A stretch of DNA of 64,000 nt from Alphaproteobacteria bacterium AO1-B (GCA_001890945.1 MLAX01000006.1:1-64000), one strand, 5' to 3'; positions 25,779 through 34,927 are shown, numbered from the stretch's first letter. Program-made: numbers and translations. The notes: generated from the letters alone by a model not told the origin.

Positions 25779-25901
25779 TGTTGAGAATAAAAATCGTGAT
25801 CTCCTGCGAAAGCAGACTACCTTAACAAGCAAAACCAAATTTGCTAAACTAATAGATGATACATCTAAGGTATTGCTCTTATGGTTGTGTTGAGGGGTGT
25901 G

Positions 25902-26021
25902 ATGATAGTTCGATTTACTCTCGCGTTTATGCTTCTGATTTTCGCAGGAATCGGAAACGCCCATTCCCACAGTTGTCCGTCCACGCATTACAAGTGTGGA
26001 AACAGCTGTTGCTCTCATTAG
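25902..26021 (+). CDS. Secreted 39-residue Cys/His-rich micropeptide
   Basis: An ATG four bases after a GAGGGG site opens a 39-codon frame. Residues 1-20 form a textbook signal peptide (MIVRFTLAFMLLIFAGIGNA, cleavage after N-A). The predicted mature peptide is 19 residues, with Cys at 25, 32, 36 and 37 and His at 21, 23, 29 and 39. Its TAG overlaps the AGGAGGGG ribosome-binding site of the next gene, so the two are probably coupled. Possible roles: metal-binding or disulfide-stabilised periplasmic peptide. No homologue is recognised. Confidence 0.6.
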   Translation: MIVRFTLAFMLLIFAGIGNAHSHSCPSTHYKCGNSCCSH

Positions 26022-26032
26022 GAGGGGTTTCT

Positions 26033-26746
26033 GTGCGGGCAAAATGGTTTTTGGGACTTGTATTCCTTGTGGTTGGGGGCATTTTCTATCACACGGCAAC
26101 AAACGTTTCCCGTGGTGACATCGTTGCCTACAATCAGTTGACGCGGCCTATTCATCTCGATGCGATACAGCCTGGCGATATTCTCTCCATATCGCATGAC
26201 AATGATGCGCCTGAAGTACTGTGCAATCTTGAAGACGCAGACCGTTTGGTGGACCCGGCGGCGGAAGCCCGGGTTTATTTCAACAGTCTGGGCAATATTC
26301 TGCCGCCCTTCGATCAGCTCATTGCGAGTGTGGCGGGGCAGGTCGAGACGCTCTCTGATCTGTACAGGGGCGGCGAGAGTGGGGACGAGGTTTACGGAAT
26401 CGCATTTAAGGGCAGCGTCCGGAAACTTAGACCGCCAACGGATGCCGGGCTTCCGTCAACATGCGACTGCAAGATGGCTGAGAAGATCCGTCTCGGGCAA
26501 AAGGTATGTATGGTCAATAAGGTGCTGACGGAGGACGGCGGAACTTGGCAGGCAGTGGGGTTGGCGAAATACGCCAATATAGTCCCACGTCAGCAATTCG
26601 AGGCCTGCAATGTTTCCATGGGCACAGTGCCGCTCGATTACTTCTCCAATCCTCCAAAGTGCCACGATTTCGAACTTTATGACTGGGACGTCAAAACCCG
26701 CGCCTGGCTTAAGTTGATCGAAGTCGAAAGAATAGCGCAGAACTGA
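26033..26746 (+). CDS. Hypothetical membrane-anchored periplasmic protein
   Basis: A 237-residue protein with a GTG start placed after AGGAGGGG; the open frame extends 59 codons further up but overlaps the micropeptide gene. Residues 5-25 are a membrane helix (FLGLVFLVVGGIFYH), after which the protein is extracytoplasmic. It includes 'AIQPGDILSISHDNDAPEVL', a paired-Cys stretch (CDCKMAEKIRLGQKVCMVNK) and two further Cys. About six Cys suggest disulfides. No family recognised. Lower GC than neighbours. Likely cotranscribed with the micropeptide. Confidence 0.6.
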   Translation: MRAKWFLGLVFLVVGGIFYHTATNVSRGDIVAYNQLTRPIHLDAIQPGDILSISHDNDAPEVLCNLEDADRLVDPAAEARVYFNSLGNILPPFDQLIASVAGQVETLSDLYRGGESGDEVYGIAFKGSVRKLRPPTDAGLPSTCDCKMAEKIRLGQKVCMVNKVLTEDGGTWQAVGLAKYANIVPRQQFEACNVSMGTVPLDYFSNPPKCHDFELYDWDVKTRAWLKLIEVERIAQN

Positions 26747-27230
26747 CGCTGTTTAGCGAGTTCTTCAGCCAACCGCACTTGAGGCGGGACGTAATCGCAT
26801 GGCGATCGGCTGCAGCCACTCTGCGTCTTGTGCGAACTCTCTCAGGGCGAATGTAATCCAGACATGGGCTCCGCTTCGTCCGGGAAGGCACAAAAAAGTG
26901 GATCATTTGTCACCTCCCCTCCGTGCTGGCAACATCTAGGACTTGAGGAGCCTGCATCGGATCCGATCCGTGGCATACTGTTCTGCTTCCACCCGATCAG
27001 CCGTGCTTTGGGGCAAGGTCACGGCATGGATTGCCGTCCGACCGAGAATGGCGCAGGCGTTTCAAACATGGCAATGATGGGGTGCCGAAGTTGCAAGTGG
27101 AAAACTGCGCGACGACGGGCATCACATTGCCAGCATCTCCCCCATTGCCCCAGTGCGCCCTTTCGCGTAAAAGGGCGCCAGATTTTAGATAAGAATCCCG
27201 ACATTCCAACCTGCGGAGACGACGAGCCCC
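26747..27230. other. 484-bp gap ahead of ettA, with leader hairpin
   Basis: No convincing gene. A 9-bp perfect hairpin GCGCCCTTT (27155-27163) / AAAGGGCGC (27170-27178) with a 6-nt loop lies 53 bp before the ettA start and may belong to its 5' leader. A CGGATCCGATCCG palindrome lies near 26957. The ettA promoter should be in this stretch. Confidence 0.4.
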
Positions 27231-28880
27231 ATGGCGCGCCAGTTCATCTATCACATGCATGGCCTGTCCAAGGCCTACAACGACAAGAAAGTCCTCGATA
27301 ACATCCACCTGTCGTTCTACCCGGATGCCAAGATCGGTATTCTGGGCCCGAACGGGGCTGGTAAGTCGACGCTTTTGAAGATCATGGCCGGGCTCGACAC
27401 CGAATACTCCGGTGAGGCCTGGGCCGCGGAAGGTGCCAAGGTCGGTTACCTGCCGCAGGAGCCGAAGCTCGACGAGACCAAGACGGTCCTGGAAAACGTC
27501 ATGGAAGGCGTTGCCCACAAGCAGGCCAAGCTCGACCGCTACAACGAGCTGATGATGAACTACTCCGACGAGACCGCCGAGGAAGGCGCGGCTCTTCAGG
27601 ACGAGATCGACGCGCAGGACCTGTGGAACCTGGAAAGCCAGGTGGAAATGGCGATGGAAGCCCTGCGCTGCCCGCCGTCCGACGCCTCCGTTGAAAATCT
27701 CTCCGGCGGGGAACGCCGCCGGGTCGCGCTCTGCAAGCTGCTCTTGTCCGAGCCGGATCTTCTGCTGCTCGACGAGCCGACCAACCACCTGGACGCGGAA
27801 ACCGTTCACTGGCTGGAGCGGCACTTGCGCGAGTTCAAGGGGTCCGTCCTGATCATCACCCACGACCGTTACTTTCTCGACAACGTCACCGGCTGGATCC
27901 TGGAGCTCGACCGCGGTCAGGGCATCCCGTACGAGGGCAATTACTCCGTTTATCTGGAGAAGAAAGCCAAGCGCATGCAGCAGGAGGGGCGTGAAAACAT
28001 GGCCCGCTCCAAGGCGATCGACCGCGAGCGCGAGTGGATGGGCATGTCCCCGAAAGGCCGCCAGACCAAATCCAAGGCCCGTATCAAGGCCTATGAAGAT
28101 CTGGTCGCGATGCAAGAAGAGCGGCTGCCGACCATCGAGCAGATCCTCATTCCGGTCGGCGAGCGCCTTGGCGCGAACGTCATCGAGCTGGACGGCGTCT
28201 CCAAGGGCTTTGAAGACCGCCTTCTCATCGACGATCTGTCCTTCAAGCTGCCGCGTGGCGGCATTGTTGGCGTCATCGGCCCGAACGGTGCGGGTAAGTC
28301 GACCCTCTTCAAGATGCTGACCGGTCAGGAAACCCCGGACAACGGCAAGATCACCGTCGGTGAGAGCGTGCATCTTGGGTATGTCGACCAGTCCCGCGAC
28401 AAGCTGGACCCGAACAAGACGGTTTGGGAAGAGATTTCCGACGGCAACGAGATCATTTATCTCGACGGCAAGGAGATCAACTCACGCGCCTACTGCTCGT
28501 CCTTCAACTTCAAGGGCCCGGCTCAGCAGGCGAAGGTCGGCGATCTCTCCGGTGGTCAGCGCAACCGCGTGCACCTTGCCAAGGTCTTGAAGCAGGGCGC
28601 CAACGTTCTCCTGCTCGATGAGCCGACCAACGATCTCGACACCGAGACCCTGGCAGCTCTCGAAGACGCGCTGGAAAACTACGCCGGCTGCGCCGTCGTG
28701 ATCTCGCACGATCGTATGTTCCTCGACCGTCTGGCAACGCACATGCTCGCCTTTGAAGGCGACAGCCATGTGGAGTGGTTCGAAGGCAACTTCGAAGACT
28801 ACGAGAAGGACAAGGTCCGCCGCCTCGGTGCCCACGCCGCTGACCCGCGCCGCATCAAGTACAAGCCCCTGACGCGTTAA
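27231..28880 (+). CDS. ettA: Energy-dependent translational throttle protein EttA
   Basis: A 549-residue ABC-F protein. First ATPase: Walker A GPNGAGKSTLLK, signature LSGGERRRVALCK, Walker B LLLLDEPTNHLD; a linker with the arm and PtIM region; second ATPase: GPNGAGKSTLFK, LSGGQRNRVHLAK, LLLDEPTNDLD. The start 'MARQFIYHMHGLSKAY' is typical of EttA. It binds the ribosomal E site and gates the first elongation cycle according to the ADP/ATP ratio. Monocistronic, followed by a good terminator. Confidence 0.95.
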   Translation: MARQFIYHMHGLSKAYNDKKVLDNIHLSFYPDAKIGILGPNGAGKSTLLKIMAGLDTEYSGEAWAAEGAKVGYLPQEPKLDETKTVLENVMEGVAHKQAKLDRYNELMMNYSDETAEEGAALQDEIDAQDLWNLESQVEMAMEALRCPPSDASVENLSGGERRRVALCKLLLSEPDLLLLDEPTNHLDAETVHWLERHLREFKGSVLIITHDRYFLDNVTGWILELDRGQGIPYEGNYSVYLEKKAKRMQQEGRENMARSKAIDREREWMGMSPKGRQTKSKARIKAYEDLVAMQEERLPTIEQILIPVGERLGANVIELDGVSKGFEDRLLIDDLSFKLPRGGIVGVIGPNGAGKSTLFKMLTGQETPDNGKITVGESVHLGYVDQSRDKLDPNKTVWEEISDGNEIIYLDGKEINSRAYCSSFNFKGPAQQAKVGDLSGGQRNRVHLAKVLKQGANVLLLDEPTNDLDTETLAALEDALENYAGCAVVISHDRMFLDRLATHMLAFEGDSHVEWFEGNFEDYEKDKVRRLGAHAADPRRIKYKPLTR

Positions 28881-28920
28881 GTAGGCGCAGTAATTTTAAA
28901 GCTTGTAGCGCTTGTTGAAG

Positions 28921-28947
28921 AAGGCGGGGCTGTGCTCCGCCTTTTTT
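28921..28947 (+). terminator. Rho-independent terminator of ettA
   Basis: AAGGCGG / CCGCCTT stem with a short loop followed by TTTTTT, 41 bp after the ettA stop. Confidence 0.85.
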
Positions 28948-28978
28948 GTTGCTGGATCAAGGGCTTTATTACTCCCAT

Positions 28979-29538
28979 TCACATTCCGGTGGCCCCATGT
29001 CTGCGCGCCATTTTTTTTACCGGCACTGACCTGAAACTGGTGCGGAACGGCTTGCCGTCCTTAAAGCCCTTGCCGGTCAGAAGATTGACGTCGCACTCTC
29101 CGGTCAAGACATCGCCATTCGCGTCAACAGCCAGCGTGTCATAGAAGGAGTAGGTGTAGCCGCCGACCACAAACAGGCCGTCGCGGTGAACAATGGTGAG
29201 CGTCTGCTGCCACCGGTGGCGGCCTATGGCAATGTTTTCGGATTGGAGCCGGAGCGCTCCATTGTCCGCCGTGGATAAGGATGCGTCAGTGCCCCCTATA
29301 CCGCGGTCACTGCGATCCCGGGGGCATACGCTTCAAGAGTGAGATCCCAGCCATCCCGGCTGAAGAGATACAGATCTGCATCGTCTTCTCCCGTCACCAG
29401 CACAGCCTTGTAGTAGTTGCTGTCTTGATACCCGCTGACCGCGGACAGGACGCTCGCAACGCTCACTTTTGGCTCGTCTGCAGAAGCCCCGAAGGTGAGG
29501 AAAAACGTCGAAAGGATGATCGCTGATAGCTTGGCCAT
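28979..29538 (-). pseudogene. Secreted-protein gene split by a frameshift
   Basis: The start (29538, ribosome-binding site GGAGAG) opens a signal-peptide protein (MAKLSAIILSTFFLTFGASA) that reads well to a TAG at 29296-29298 after 80 codons. Directly beyond the stop, another frame continues as protein-like sequence (GALRLQSENIAIGRHRWQQT, 'VVGGYTYSFYDTLAVDANGD', 'GECDVNLLTGKGFKDGK') to a stop at 28979, about 105 more codons. The two parts look like one ~185-residue periplasmic protein broken by a single-base change around 29300, close to a run of five G. Either a pseudogene, a programmed shift or a sequencing error. The intact 80-residue part is 29296-29538. Confidence 0.6.
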
Positions 29539-29668
29539 GGTGTCTCTCCGATTGAGGCTGAAAAAGCCTAATCCGCAAAACTCAAAAGCGAAGCGTCGAT
29601 TTACAGTGTCCAAAAATCCTTAAAATTGTTAATGTCATTTCAAATCTCCCCTGGGTTGCGGGGTTGGC

Positions 29669-30319
29669 ATGATTGACAGTTTCGAGGCGTTTTCCGTTCT
29701 GCTCCTGATCCTTCCGGGCATTCTGGGGTTTTTCGTCTACAATCAGGTGTCGGATTTCAAGGTGAAGGACACATTGCCGTCGGTGTCCTGGGTGATCTTC
29801 TTTTTGCTGGCAACGCAGATCACATCCATCGGGTTGTTCGGCCAGAGCTTCTTTCCCGATCTGGCGTCCGAAACCAAGCCCGGCGCACAGCAGAAGATTG
29901 CGGCCTATCTCGGCGATATTTCGGCAACGCCCCTGATCGTTGCAGCTGCTTACGGCATCCTGTTCGGATTCTTGAAAAACTACTCTGTCAGCCACCGCAT
30001 TCTTAAAACTCTGAAATTCTCAAAGCGGATCAGCAGCCGGCAGCCTTGGAATGAGGTGTTTCACGAAAGGCGGGGTATTTGGGTTGTGGTGCGCTTCAAG
30101 GACGGCACGGCGCTCTCCGGCTGGCCGCATTATTACGCCGACGACCAGGGCGGGGAGACACAGCAACTCTATTTGAAGCAAGCCGTCTGGTTTGTGCCGG
30201 TGGGCGAGAGCAAGACCTTCGTCCCCTCTGCCGGCACGCAAGTTCAGCAAGTTCCGGCTGGTGAAGTTCTGTTGCCGGACATGTCGAATGTCGTCGCGAT
30301 CGAGTTGGAGGAGGACTAA
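29669..30319 (+). CDS. DUF6338-like membrane protein
   Basis: A 216-residue protein with three hydrophobic segments in the first 110 residues (residues 7-24 'AFSVLLLILPGILGFFVY', 'VSWVIFFLLATQITSIGLF', 'LIVAAAYGILFGFL') and a soluble C-terminal domain: 'RGIWVVVRFKDGTALSGWPH', 'LYLKQAVWFV'. The order fits the DUF6338 family, whose function is unknown. The stop is followed within four bases by the next small gene. Confidence 0.65.
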   Translation: MIDSFEAFSVLLLILPGILGFFVYNQVSDFKVKDTLPSVSWVIFFLLATQITSIGLFGQSFFPDLASETKPGAQQKIAAYLGDISATPLIVAAAYGILFGFLKNYSVSHRILKTLKFSKRISSRQPWNEVFHERRGIWVVVRFKDGTALSGWPHYYADDQGGETQQLYLKQAVWFVPVGESKTFVPSAGTQVQQVPAGEVLLPDMSNVVAIELEED

Positions 30320-30322
30320 GCC

Positions 30323-30538
30323 ATGGTGGATCGCAAGAAACCGAAGGATGATCAAAAGAGTGTCGTGAACGCGCCATTTCCGGGTGGTGTTTTACCTGGG
30401 CTCGGTGGCGGGCATGGGCCGTCGCATGACGATGTGGCGCCCTTGAGTGTGAGTCAGGGAGATGCACCGAAGGGACCCAGAAAAGTGCCCGGCGGCGGGA
30501 CGCCCTATACGCCGCCATCCGGAACATCGACCGAATAA
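30323..30538 (+). CDS. Small Gly/Pro-rich protein cotranscribed with the DUF6338-like gene
   Basis: A 71-residue, soluble, disordered-looking protein (FPGGVLPGLGGGHGPSHDD, then 'GPRKVPGGGTPYTPPSGTST'). The start codon lies three bases past the upstream stop, and an AGGAGG inside the end of the upstream gene serves as ribosome-binding site, so coupling is likely. No family recognised. The adjacency and ribosome-binding site are the main coding evidence. Confidence 0.6.
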   Translation: MVDRKKPKDDQKSVVNAPFPGGVLPGLGGGHGPSHDDVAPLSVSQGDAPKGPRKVPGGGTPYTPPSGTSTE

Positions 30539-30762
30539 GGCGTGAGAATTCTCTCTGCTGAGGACCGGCCAAGACGTAAGTAAGGAGCACGCTCTCCTGT
30601 GTCTCCTGCTGTGGGGAGCCTTTGGCCGACCTTACGAAATCTTCATCGCAGCGCCGTCTTTTCGGTGCAATTGGCGCAAAGAGTGTTCTCCATCACATGT
30701 ACGCCAAAGGACATTTGCCACTCTGCTGGCAGGAACCAAAGGTGTTTCGATAGGAGGGTTTC

Positions 30763-31590
30763 ATGAAATTTGCTTTGCCCGTATCTGCCATGGTGGCGGG
30801 AAGTCTCATTTGCGGTGTGGCTTTTGCCCAATCCCAGAATGTGGCCCAAACACAGCCCCAGACCGCAGCGCCGGTTCAAGGCGATCCGGCGCCGCCGCCA
30901 GCTTATGATTATGTCCAGCAGGCCGGCGCCATGACCTTTGACGGGTCAACGCTAACCCTGAACGATGCGAACACAGGTGTCCTGTTCTTTTCCGAACGCC
31001 CGTATCGTCTTGGCGGCCAGGTCAGCAACGCAGATTTTTCCGAATACTGGAACGCGGGCAACACGTTTGCCGACGTGCCACCGAATGCGGTGGTCAGCGT
31101 TTTGAGTGAGACCAGCACGGCACCGGCGCTCGTTGAACTGACATCGGCGAAGACTGAAGGCTCGAGCGTTGTCTATAACGTGAAGGTCCTGCGTGGTGAT
31201 TTGCCGGAAAGTGCGACCGGAGTGGCGCTCTTTATCGATCACGGACCGCGGCCGCATCACCATGGCGCAACCGCAGCGGCCCCTGGCGCTGCGCCGGGCA
31301 GCGTTGGTTTTGAGCCCTATGGCCCTTATTGCTTTCACGCACCGCAAGATCCGCGCTGCCGGGCCTGGCATCACCCGGTGCACCCCTACCATCCGTATTA
31401 TCCGCCCTATGGCCCCTACTATCATCCGGGCGCAGCTTATGCAGCGGGTGTTGCAACAGGGGCTGCGATCGCGAATGCCAACAAGCAGCCGACCTACTAC
31501 TATTACCCGATCCCGACAGGCGCGTTGCCGCCGAACTGCTGGATCAACTCGCAGCACACGCAAATGGTGTGCACTGTTCCGATCCAGTAG
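30763..31590 (+). CDS. Secreted His/Tyr/Pro-rich protein
   Basis: A 275-residue protein with a signal peptide (LPVSAMVAGSLICGVAFA). Residues 50-160 form a beta-rich domain of no recognised family ('AMTFDGSTLTLNDANTGVLF', 'GVALFIDHGPRP'). Residues about 165-235 are His/Tyr/Pro/Ala-rich (HPVHPYHPYYPPYGPYYHPG), and the C-terminus has a Cys pair (NCWINSQHTQMVC). The low-complexity part may bind metal or cell wall; this is conjecture. Good GATAGGAGG site. Followed by a strong hairpin. Confidence 0.7.
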   Translation: MKFALPVSAMVAGSLICGVAFAQSQNVAQTQPQTAAPVQGDPAPPPAYDYVQQAGAMTFDGSTLTLNDANTGVLFFSERPYRLGGQVSNADFSEYWNAGNTFADVPPNAVVSVLSETSTAPALVELTSAKTEGSSVVYNVKVLRGDLPESATGVALFIDHGPRPHHHGATAAAPGAAPGSVGFEPYGPYCFHAPQDPRCRAWHHPVHPYHPYYPPYGPYYHPGAAYAAGVATGAAIANANKQPTYYYYPIPTGALPPNCWINSQHTQMVCTVPIQ

Positions 31591-31612
31591 TTGAAACAAA
31601 ACAGTTGGAGCA

Positions 31613-31644
31613 GATCGCCCCACGACAGATTCCGTGGGGCGATC
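31613..31644. terminator. 12-bp hairpin after the His/Tyr-rich protein gene
   Basis: GATCGCCCCACG (31613-31624) and CGTGGGGCGATC (31633-31644) pair perfectly around an 8-nt loop, 22 bp after the stop at 31590. A weak T-containing tail (ATCTTAT) follows, so this is a probable terminator on the plus strand. Confidence 0.65.
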
Positions 31645-31742
31645 ATCTTATGCGCTGCACAAATATATTGTGCGCTGCCGTTGCGTGAGGGCGCCCTTCC
31701 TGCTAGCGTTCAATTCCTGATTGAGAGTGTCAGGAGGATACA

Positions 31743-32939
31743 ATGCGGAAGTCTGTCTGCCGGTCCAAATACTCTTCACTGTCTTTGCCGATCGTTCTCG
31801 CCCTCGGGTCGGCGGCGTTTGTAACGCCGTTCATGAGTTCGGCGGCAATAGCAGACCCACTTCCCAAACTGACCCTGGCTGTGCAGGAGACGACAGTTTC
31901 AGGACTGTCCAGCGGCGCGTTCATGAGTGTGCAGCTGCAAACGGCCTTTTCTAGCAACATCTCCGGTGCAGGCGTTGTCGCGGGTGGACCTTATGGCTGC
32001 GCTGTTGTCCAGTCCTGGTGGAATGCGTTTGTCTATTATCGCGCGTTGAAGGCGGTTGGCGTTTGCATGGACAATGCTCCGTCAGCACCCGACCCGGCCG
32101 AGGCCCTGGAGGTGATGCGCGACAATTCCGGGAAAATTGATCCGATTGCCGGCATTGCCGATGACCGTATTTATTTGTTCCACGGCGACGCTGACGACAC
32201 GGTACATGGCCCGACGATGGATGCCTTGAGACAGGTCTACGCGGATCTCAATGTGCCGGCAGAAAGCATTCGCTACGTCGATGATATCAATGCAGGCCAC
32301 GGGTTTCTGACAGCGGCCGATGCCGAAAACACCTGTCCATCCGACCCTGATGCCGCAAAGGCTGACCTGACTTGCGGTGTGGTGGCCTGTTCCACGACCG
32401 CACCCGACTATCTAAACAGCTGCGACGCGCCCCAGGGAGCAACAGAGAAGATCGAGCAGGCGCGGGATATTCTCAACTGGCTATACGGCCCGCTCGCCCC
32501 GGCAACGGCGCCCGTCGACGCCAATTTCAAGACATTCGATCAGTCGCAATATACCAACGGCGCGGCCGGGATGGGGAACACCGGATTTGCTTATATTCCA
32601 ACGGCCTGTTCTGAGGGAGAAAGCTGCCGGCTGCATATCGCGCTGCATGGCTGTGAGCAGACCAGCGGCCAGATCGGTGAGAAATACGCCCGGCTCACTC
32701 AGTTCAACCGCTGGGCCGAGAGTAATCGGATTGTTGTCCTTTACCCGCAGGCGGAGGTCATTCCGGGCAATTTTTTCAACGGCTACGGTCTTGCGGGCGG
32801 CAACCCAAAGGGATGCTGGGATTGGTGGGGCTACAGCAGTTCTGACTTCTTGACCAAAGACGCGCCCCAAATAGCCGCAATCGCAAAGATGGCGGAGGCG
32901 CTTGGGTCGCCGATTGCCGAAACCTCACCGCTCAATTGA
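31743..32939 (+). CDS. PHB-depolymerase-family secreted esterase
   Basis: A 398-residue alpha/beta hydrolase with an N-terminal signal peptide (to about residue 38, SSAAIADP). The catalytic Ser lies in the box SGLSSGAFMSVQ near residue 57. The likely Asp is in 'FHGDADDTVHGP' and a His in 'DDINAGHGFL'; 'LHIALHGCEQTSGQIGEKYA' is the oxyanion-hole region of the family. Expected to act in the periplasm or outside on poly-3-hydroxybutyrate or similar polyesters. Many Cys suggest disulfides. The hydroxybutyrate-dehydrogenase-like gene at 9568 would use its product. Confidence 0.82.
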   Translation: MRKSVCRSKYSSLSLPIVLALGSAAFVTPFMSSAAIADPLPKLTLAVQETTVSGLSSGAFMSVQLQTAFSSNISGAGVVAGGPYGCAVVQSWWNAFVYYRALKAVGVCMDNAPSAPDPAEALEVMRDNSGKIDPIAGIADDRIYLFHGDADDTVHGPTMDALRQVYADLNVPAESIRYVDDINAGHGFLTAADAENTCPSDPDAAKADLTCGVVACSTTAPDYLNSCDAPQGATEKIEQARDILNWLYGPLAPATAPVDANFKTFDQSQYTNGAAGMGNTGFAYIPTACSEGESCRLHIALHGCEQTSGQIGEKYARLTQFNRWAESNRIVVLYPQAEVIPGNFFNGYGLAGGNPKGCWDWWGYSSSDFLTKDAPQIAAIAKMAEALGSPIAETSPLN

Positions 32940-32967
32940 CGAAGCGTCGGTTGGTCCGCGATTGCTG

Positions 32968-33678
32968 TCAGGCGATGTTGAGAAACCGGATGATGTCTTC
33001 CGAGCTTTGTGTGATGTCGTCCGAGATCTTCTTGATTTCGTCGGTCAATGCCCGGAATTCGTTTCCGTGAGACCCGGCCCTTGTGGCCGAGATCTTTGCG
33101 TTCAGCGCGATCATGCGGGATATCTTTGAGGCGCGTTGGATGTCCTCAACCGCAGTGCGGACCCGGTCAATCTCAAGTGTGCGTTGTTCATCGCGGGTTG
33201 CTGTGGCTGCCTGGAAATCCGATTCGAGCGCCCCGACGATCTTTTGCAAGACCGCGAGGGTGTCGGTCAGGACAAAAGTGGAAAAGTCTTCAAGCTCCTT
33301 CTGCCGCCGTGTTTTGCCAGCTTCCAACGTGGCTATGGTGTGCCGGGTCTCACTGACAAACCGGTTGATGACCGCGTGCCCTTCAATTCCGTCACGGCCA
33401 TTCAGTATCGCGGCAACCTCCGCGCAGTCCCAATGGGGCAAACCGAGGTCTTTGTCACCCTCGCACAGGATCTTGAAACCGGTTTCAAAGTCATCGGCGG
33501 CGGCCTTCAGCATATCCAGGTGATGATCAGAGGTGGTGAGCCTGTCCGATGGGCCATCCGTTTGCCGTGCGTTCAAAACGACAGACAGGAAACCAACCCG
33601 CTGTGACAACATCCGTTGGCGTCCAGCTATGTTGATCAGTCGTGCGAAGGTGTTCTCGTTGAAATCCGCCTGTGCCAT
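32968..33678 (-). CDS. Soluble PilJ-like/methyl-accepting-type protein
   Basis: A 236-residue protein. The N-terminus (ARLINIAGRQRMLSQRVGFL) matches the type IV pili methyl-accepting PilJ ligand-sensing domain. The C-terminal 60 residues ('ISRMIALNAKISATRAGSHG', 'EFRALTDEIKKISDDI') look like the tip of a chemoreceptor signalling helix. There is no transmembrane helix or signal peptide, so it is cytoplasmic, and the signalling hairpin is only partly present. Possibly a nitrate/nitrite-type sensor that docks onto another receptor; this is an inference. Confidence 0.7.
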   Translation of the reverse strand: MAQADFNENTFARLINIAGRQRMLSQRVGFLSVVLNARQTDGPSDRLTTSDHHLDMLKAAADDFETGFKILCEGDKDLGLPHWDCAEVAAILNGRDGIEGHAVINRFVSETRHTIATLEAGKTRRQKELEDFSTFVLTDTLAVLQKIVGALESDFQAATATRDEQRTLEIDRVRTAVEDIQRASKISRMIALNAKISATRAGSHGNEFRALTDEIKKISDDITQSSEDIIRFLNIA

Positions 33679-33908
33679 GAAGAATGCTCAGCTTTGTATA
33701 CGTTGACAAAGCGTACCGTCCTGACTTGTGCAGCGCGAAGAGGAAATCTTGTGCAGGTTGCATAAATGTTGACTATCAGCCAAGGGTATCAATCCAATGG
33801 CGTTGTCAAAACCACTTATGTTCAAGGTCTTAAGGGCTAGGTTTCTGCGCCAGTCCGGTTTTGTGAAAAAGCTGGCGGTCGAACGTGATCGGGAAAAGTA
33901 CGGCGATG

Positions 33909-34703
33909 CTATATTGTGCCGTCAGTCCAGTTCATGATGATCTTCTGGATCGTGCCATCGGCGGTCATTTGTTTCAGGACACTGTCCATGTCGGCAATGA
34001 AGCTATCGCCGTCCTCCACGCTCCAATGCTGGCTGTAGCCGATATGGGCGGTTTCCGTGTGGACTTCCCGGATCGGTTTGATCTTGTCGAAGTTGTTGGA
34101 CTGGATGGAGAGTTCGACGGCCTCTTGTTGTTGCACATAACAATCGGCGCGGCCTATTTGCAAAAGACGCAAATTGGCATCAGTTGTCTGTTCTTCAATG
34201 AGCTGGATTTTGCCATTCAATACCATCTTAAAAAACTCCGCGCCCGGAGTTGAGAATCCGGCATTGTTGCTGAAGAGCAGCCCCGCATAATCCTTCGGGT
34301 ATTCCCAGTGGTCCTGGGCTACGCCTTCCCGGCAATAAACATAAATCGTTTCTGTCGCCATGGGCGTTGAAAAATGGCGGATCCACGGCCTGCGGATTGG
34401 CTTGTGATAGGTGCCGACCAGGCCATTGACCTTGCCGCTTTGCACGAGGAATTTGGCCCGTGTCCAGGGCGCAGACGTGAGCTCGACCGTGTAACTCGGC
34501 AGCCGTTTGTCCGCCTCTTTAATAATTTCCGCGTAGATCCCGGCGGGCCCGGCCTCTTCGGCCATCATGAAGGGGGCATAGTCCGCGTCTTGAACGAGCG
34601 TGACCAGCCGCACGTCTTCATCTGCATCAGCATACACTGTGCCTGCGCACATCGTCGCGACAGCGATACAAATAGTCAGAAAGCTTTGTCGTACGGTTTT
34701 CAT
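33909..34703 (-). CDS. Orphan periplasmic solute-binding protein (family 3)
   Basis: A 264-residue protein: signal peptide (LTICIAVATMCAGTVYADA) then a complete SBP_bac_3 domain. Seen: 'DYAPFMMAEEAGPAGIYAEI', the recurrent APWTRAKF motif, 'GLVGTYHKPIRRPWIRHFST' and 'LLQIGRADCYVQQQEAVELS'. It is most similar in this window to the next gene upstream (34928-35728), suggesting a tandem duplication. Such proteins normally feed amino-acid ABC importers or sensor kinases, but no permease or ATPase is nearby. Confidence 0.85.
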   Translation of the reverse strand: MKTVRQSFLTICIAVATMCAGTVYADADEDVRLVTLVQDADYAPFMMAEEAGPAGIYAEIIKEADKRLPSYTVELTSAPWTRAKFLVQSGKVNGLVGTYHKPIRRPWIRHFSTPMATETIYVYCREGVAQDHWEYPKDYAGLLFSNNAGFSTPGAEFFKMVLNGKIQLIEEQTTDANLRLLQIGRADCYVQQQEAVELSIQSNNFDKIKPIREVHTETAHIGYSQHWSVEDGDSFIADMDSVLKQMTADGTIQKIIMNWTDGTI

Positions 34704-34927
34704 AGGTCTTGAATGACCTGTAGTGCGTACGCAGGTGTCATTCTGGAGGTTCTCACTGGCTTTTTGTTGTTTTGATGTTGCAAAATTGCCGAGCCTGTCC
34801 CGTATGTCGATCAGTGTGATTACGTAGCGATAGTTTTTATTTCAAGAAATTACGAAACATCGAAAGTGTCAATTATCCATAAACGCGAGCGTCTAGATGT
34901 GATGACATTGCGGTGAGGCTGGTGGTT

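Noticed and set aside
26828..27301. 157-codon plus-strand frame running into ettA
   Set aside because: Overlaps the ettA start and leader hairpin in another frame and lacks a ribosome-binding site.
26997..28373. 458-codon open frame antisense to ettA
   Set aside because: It mirrors the ettA codons, has no protein-like domains, and ettA itself is unmistakable.
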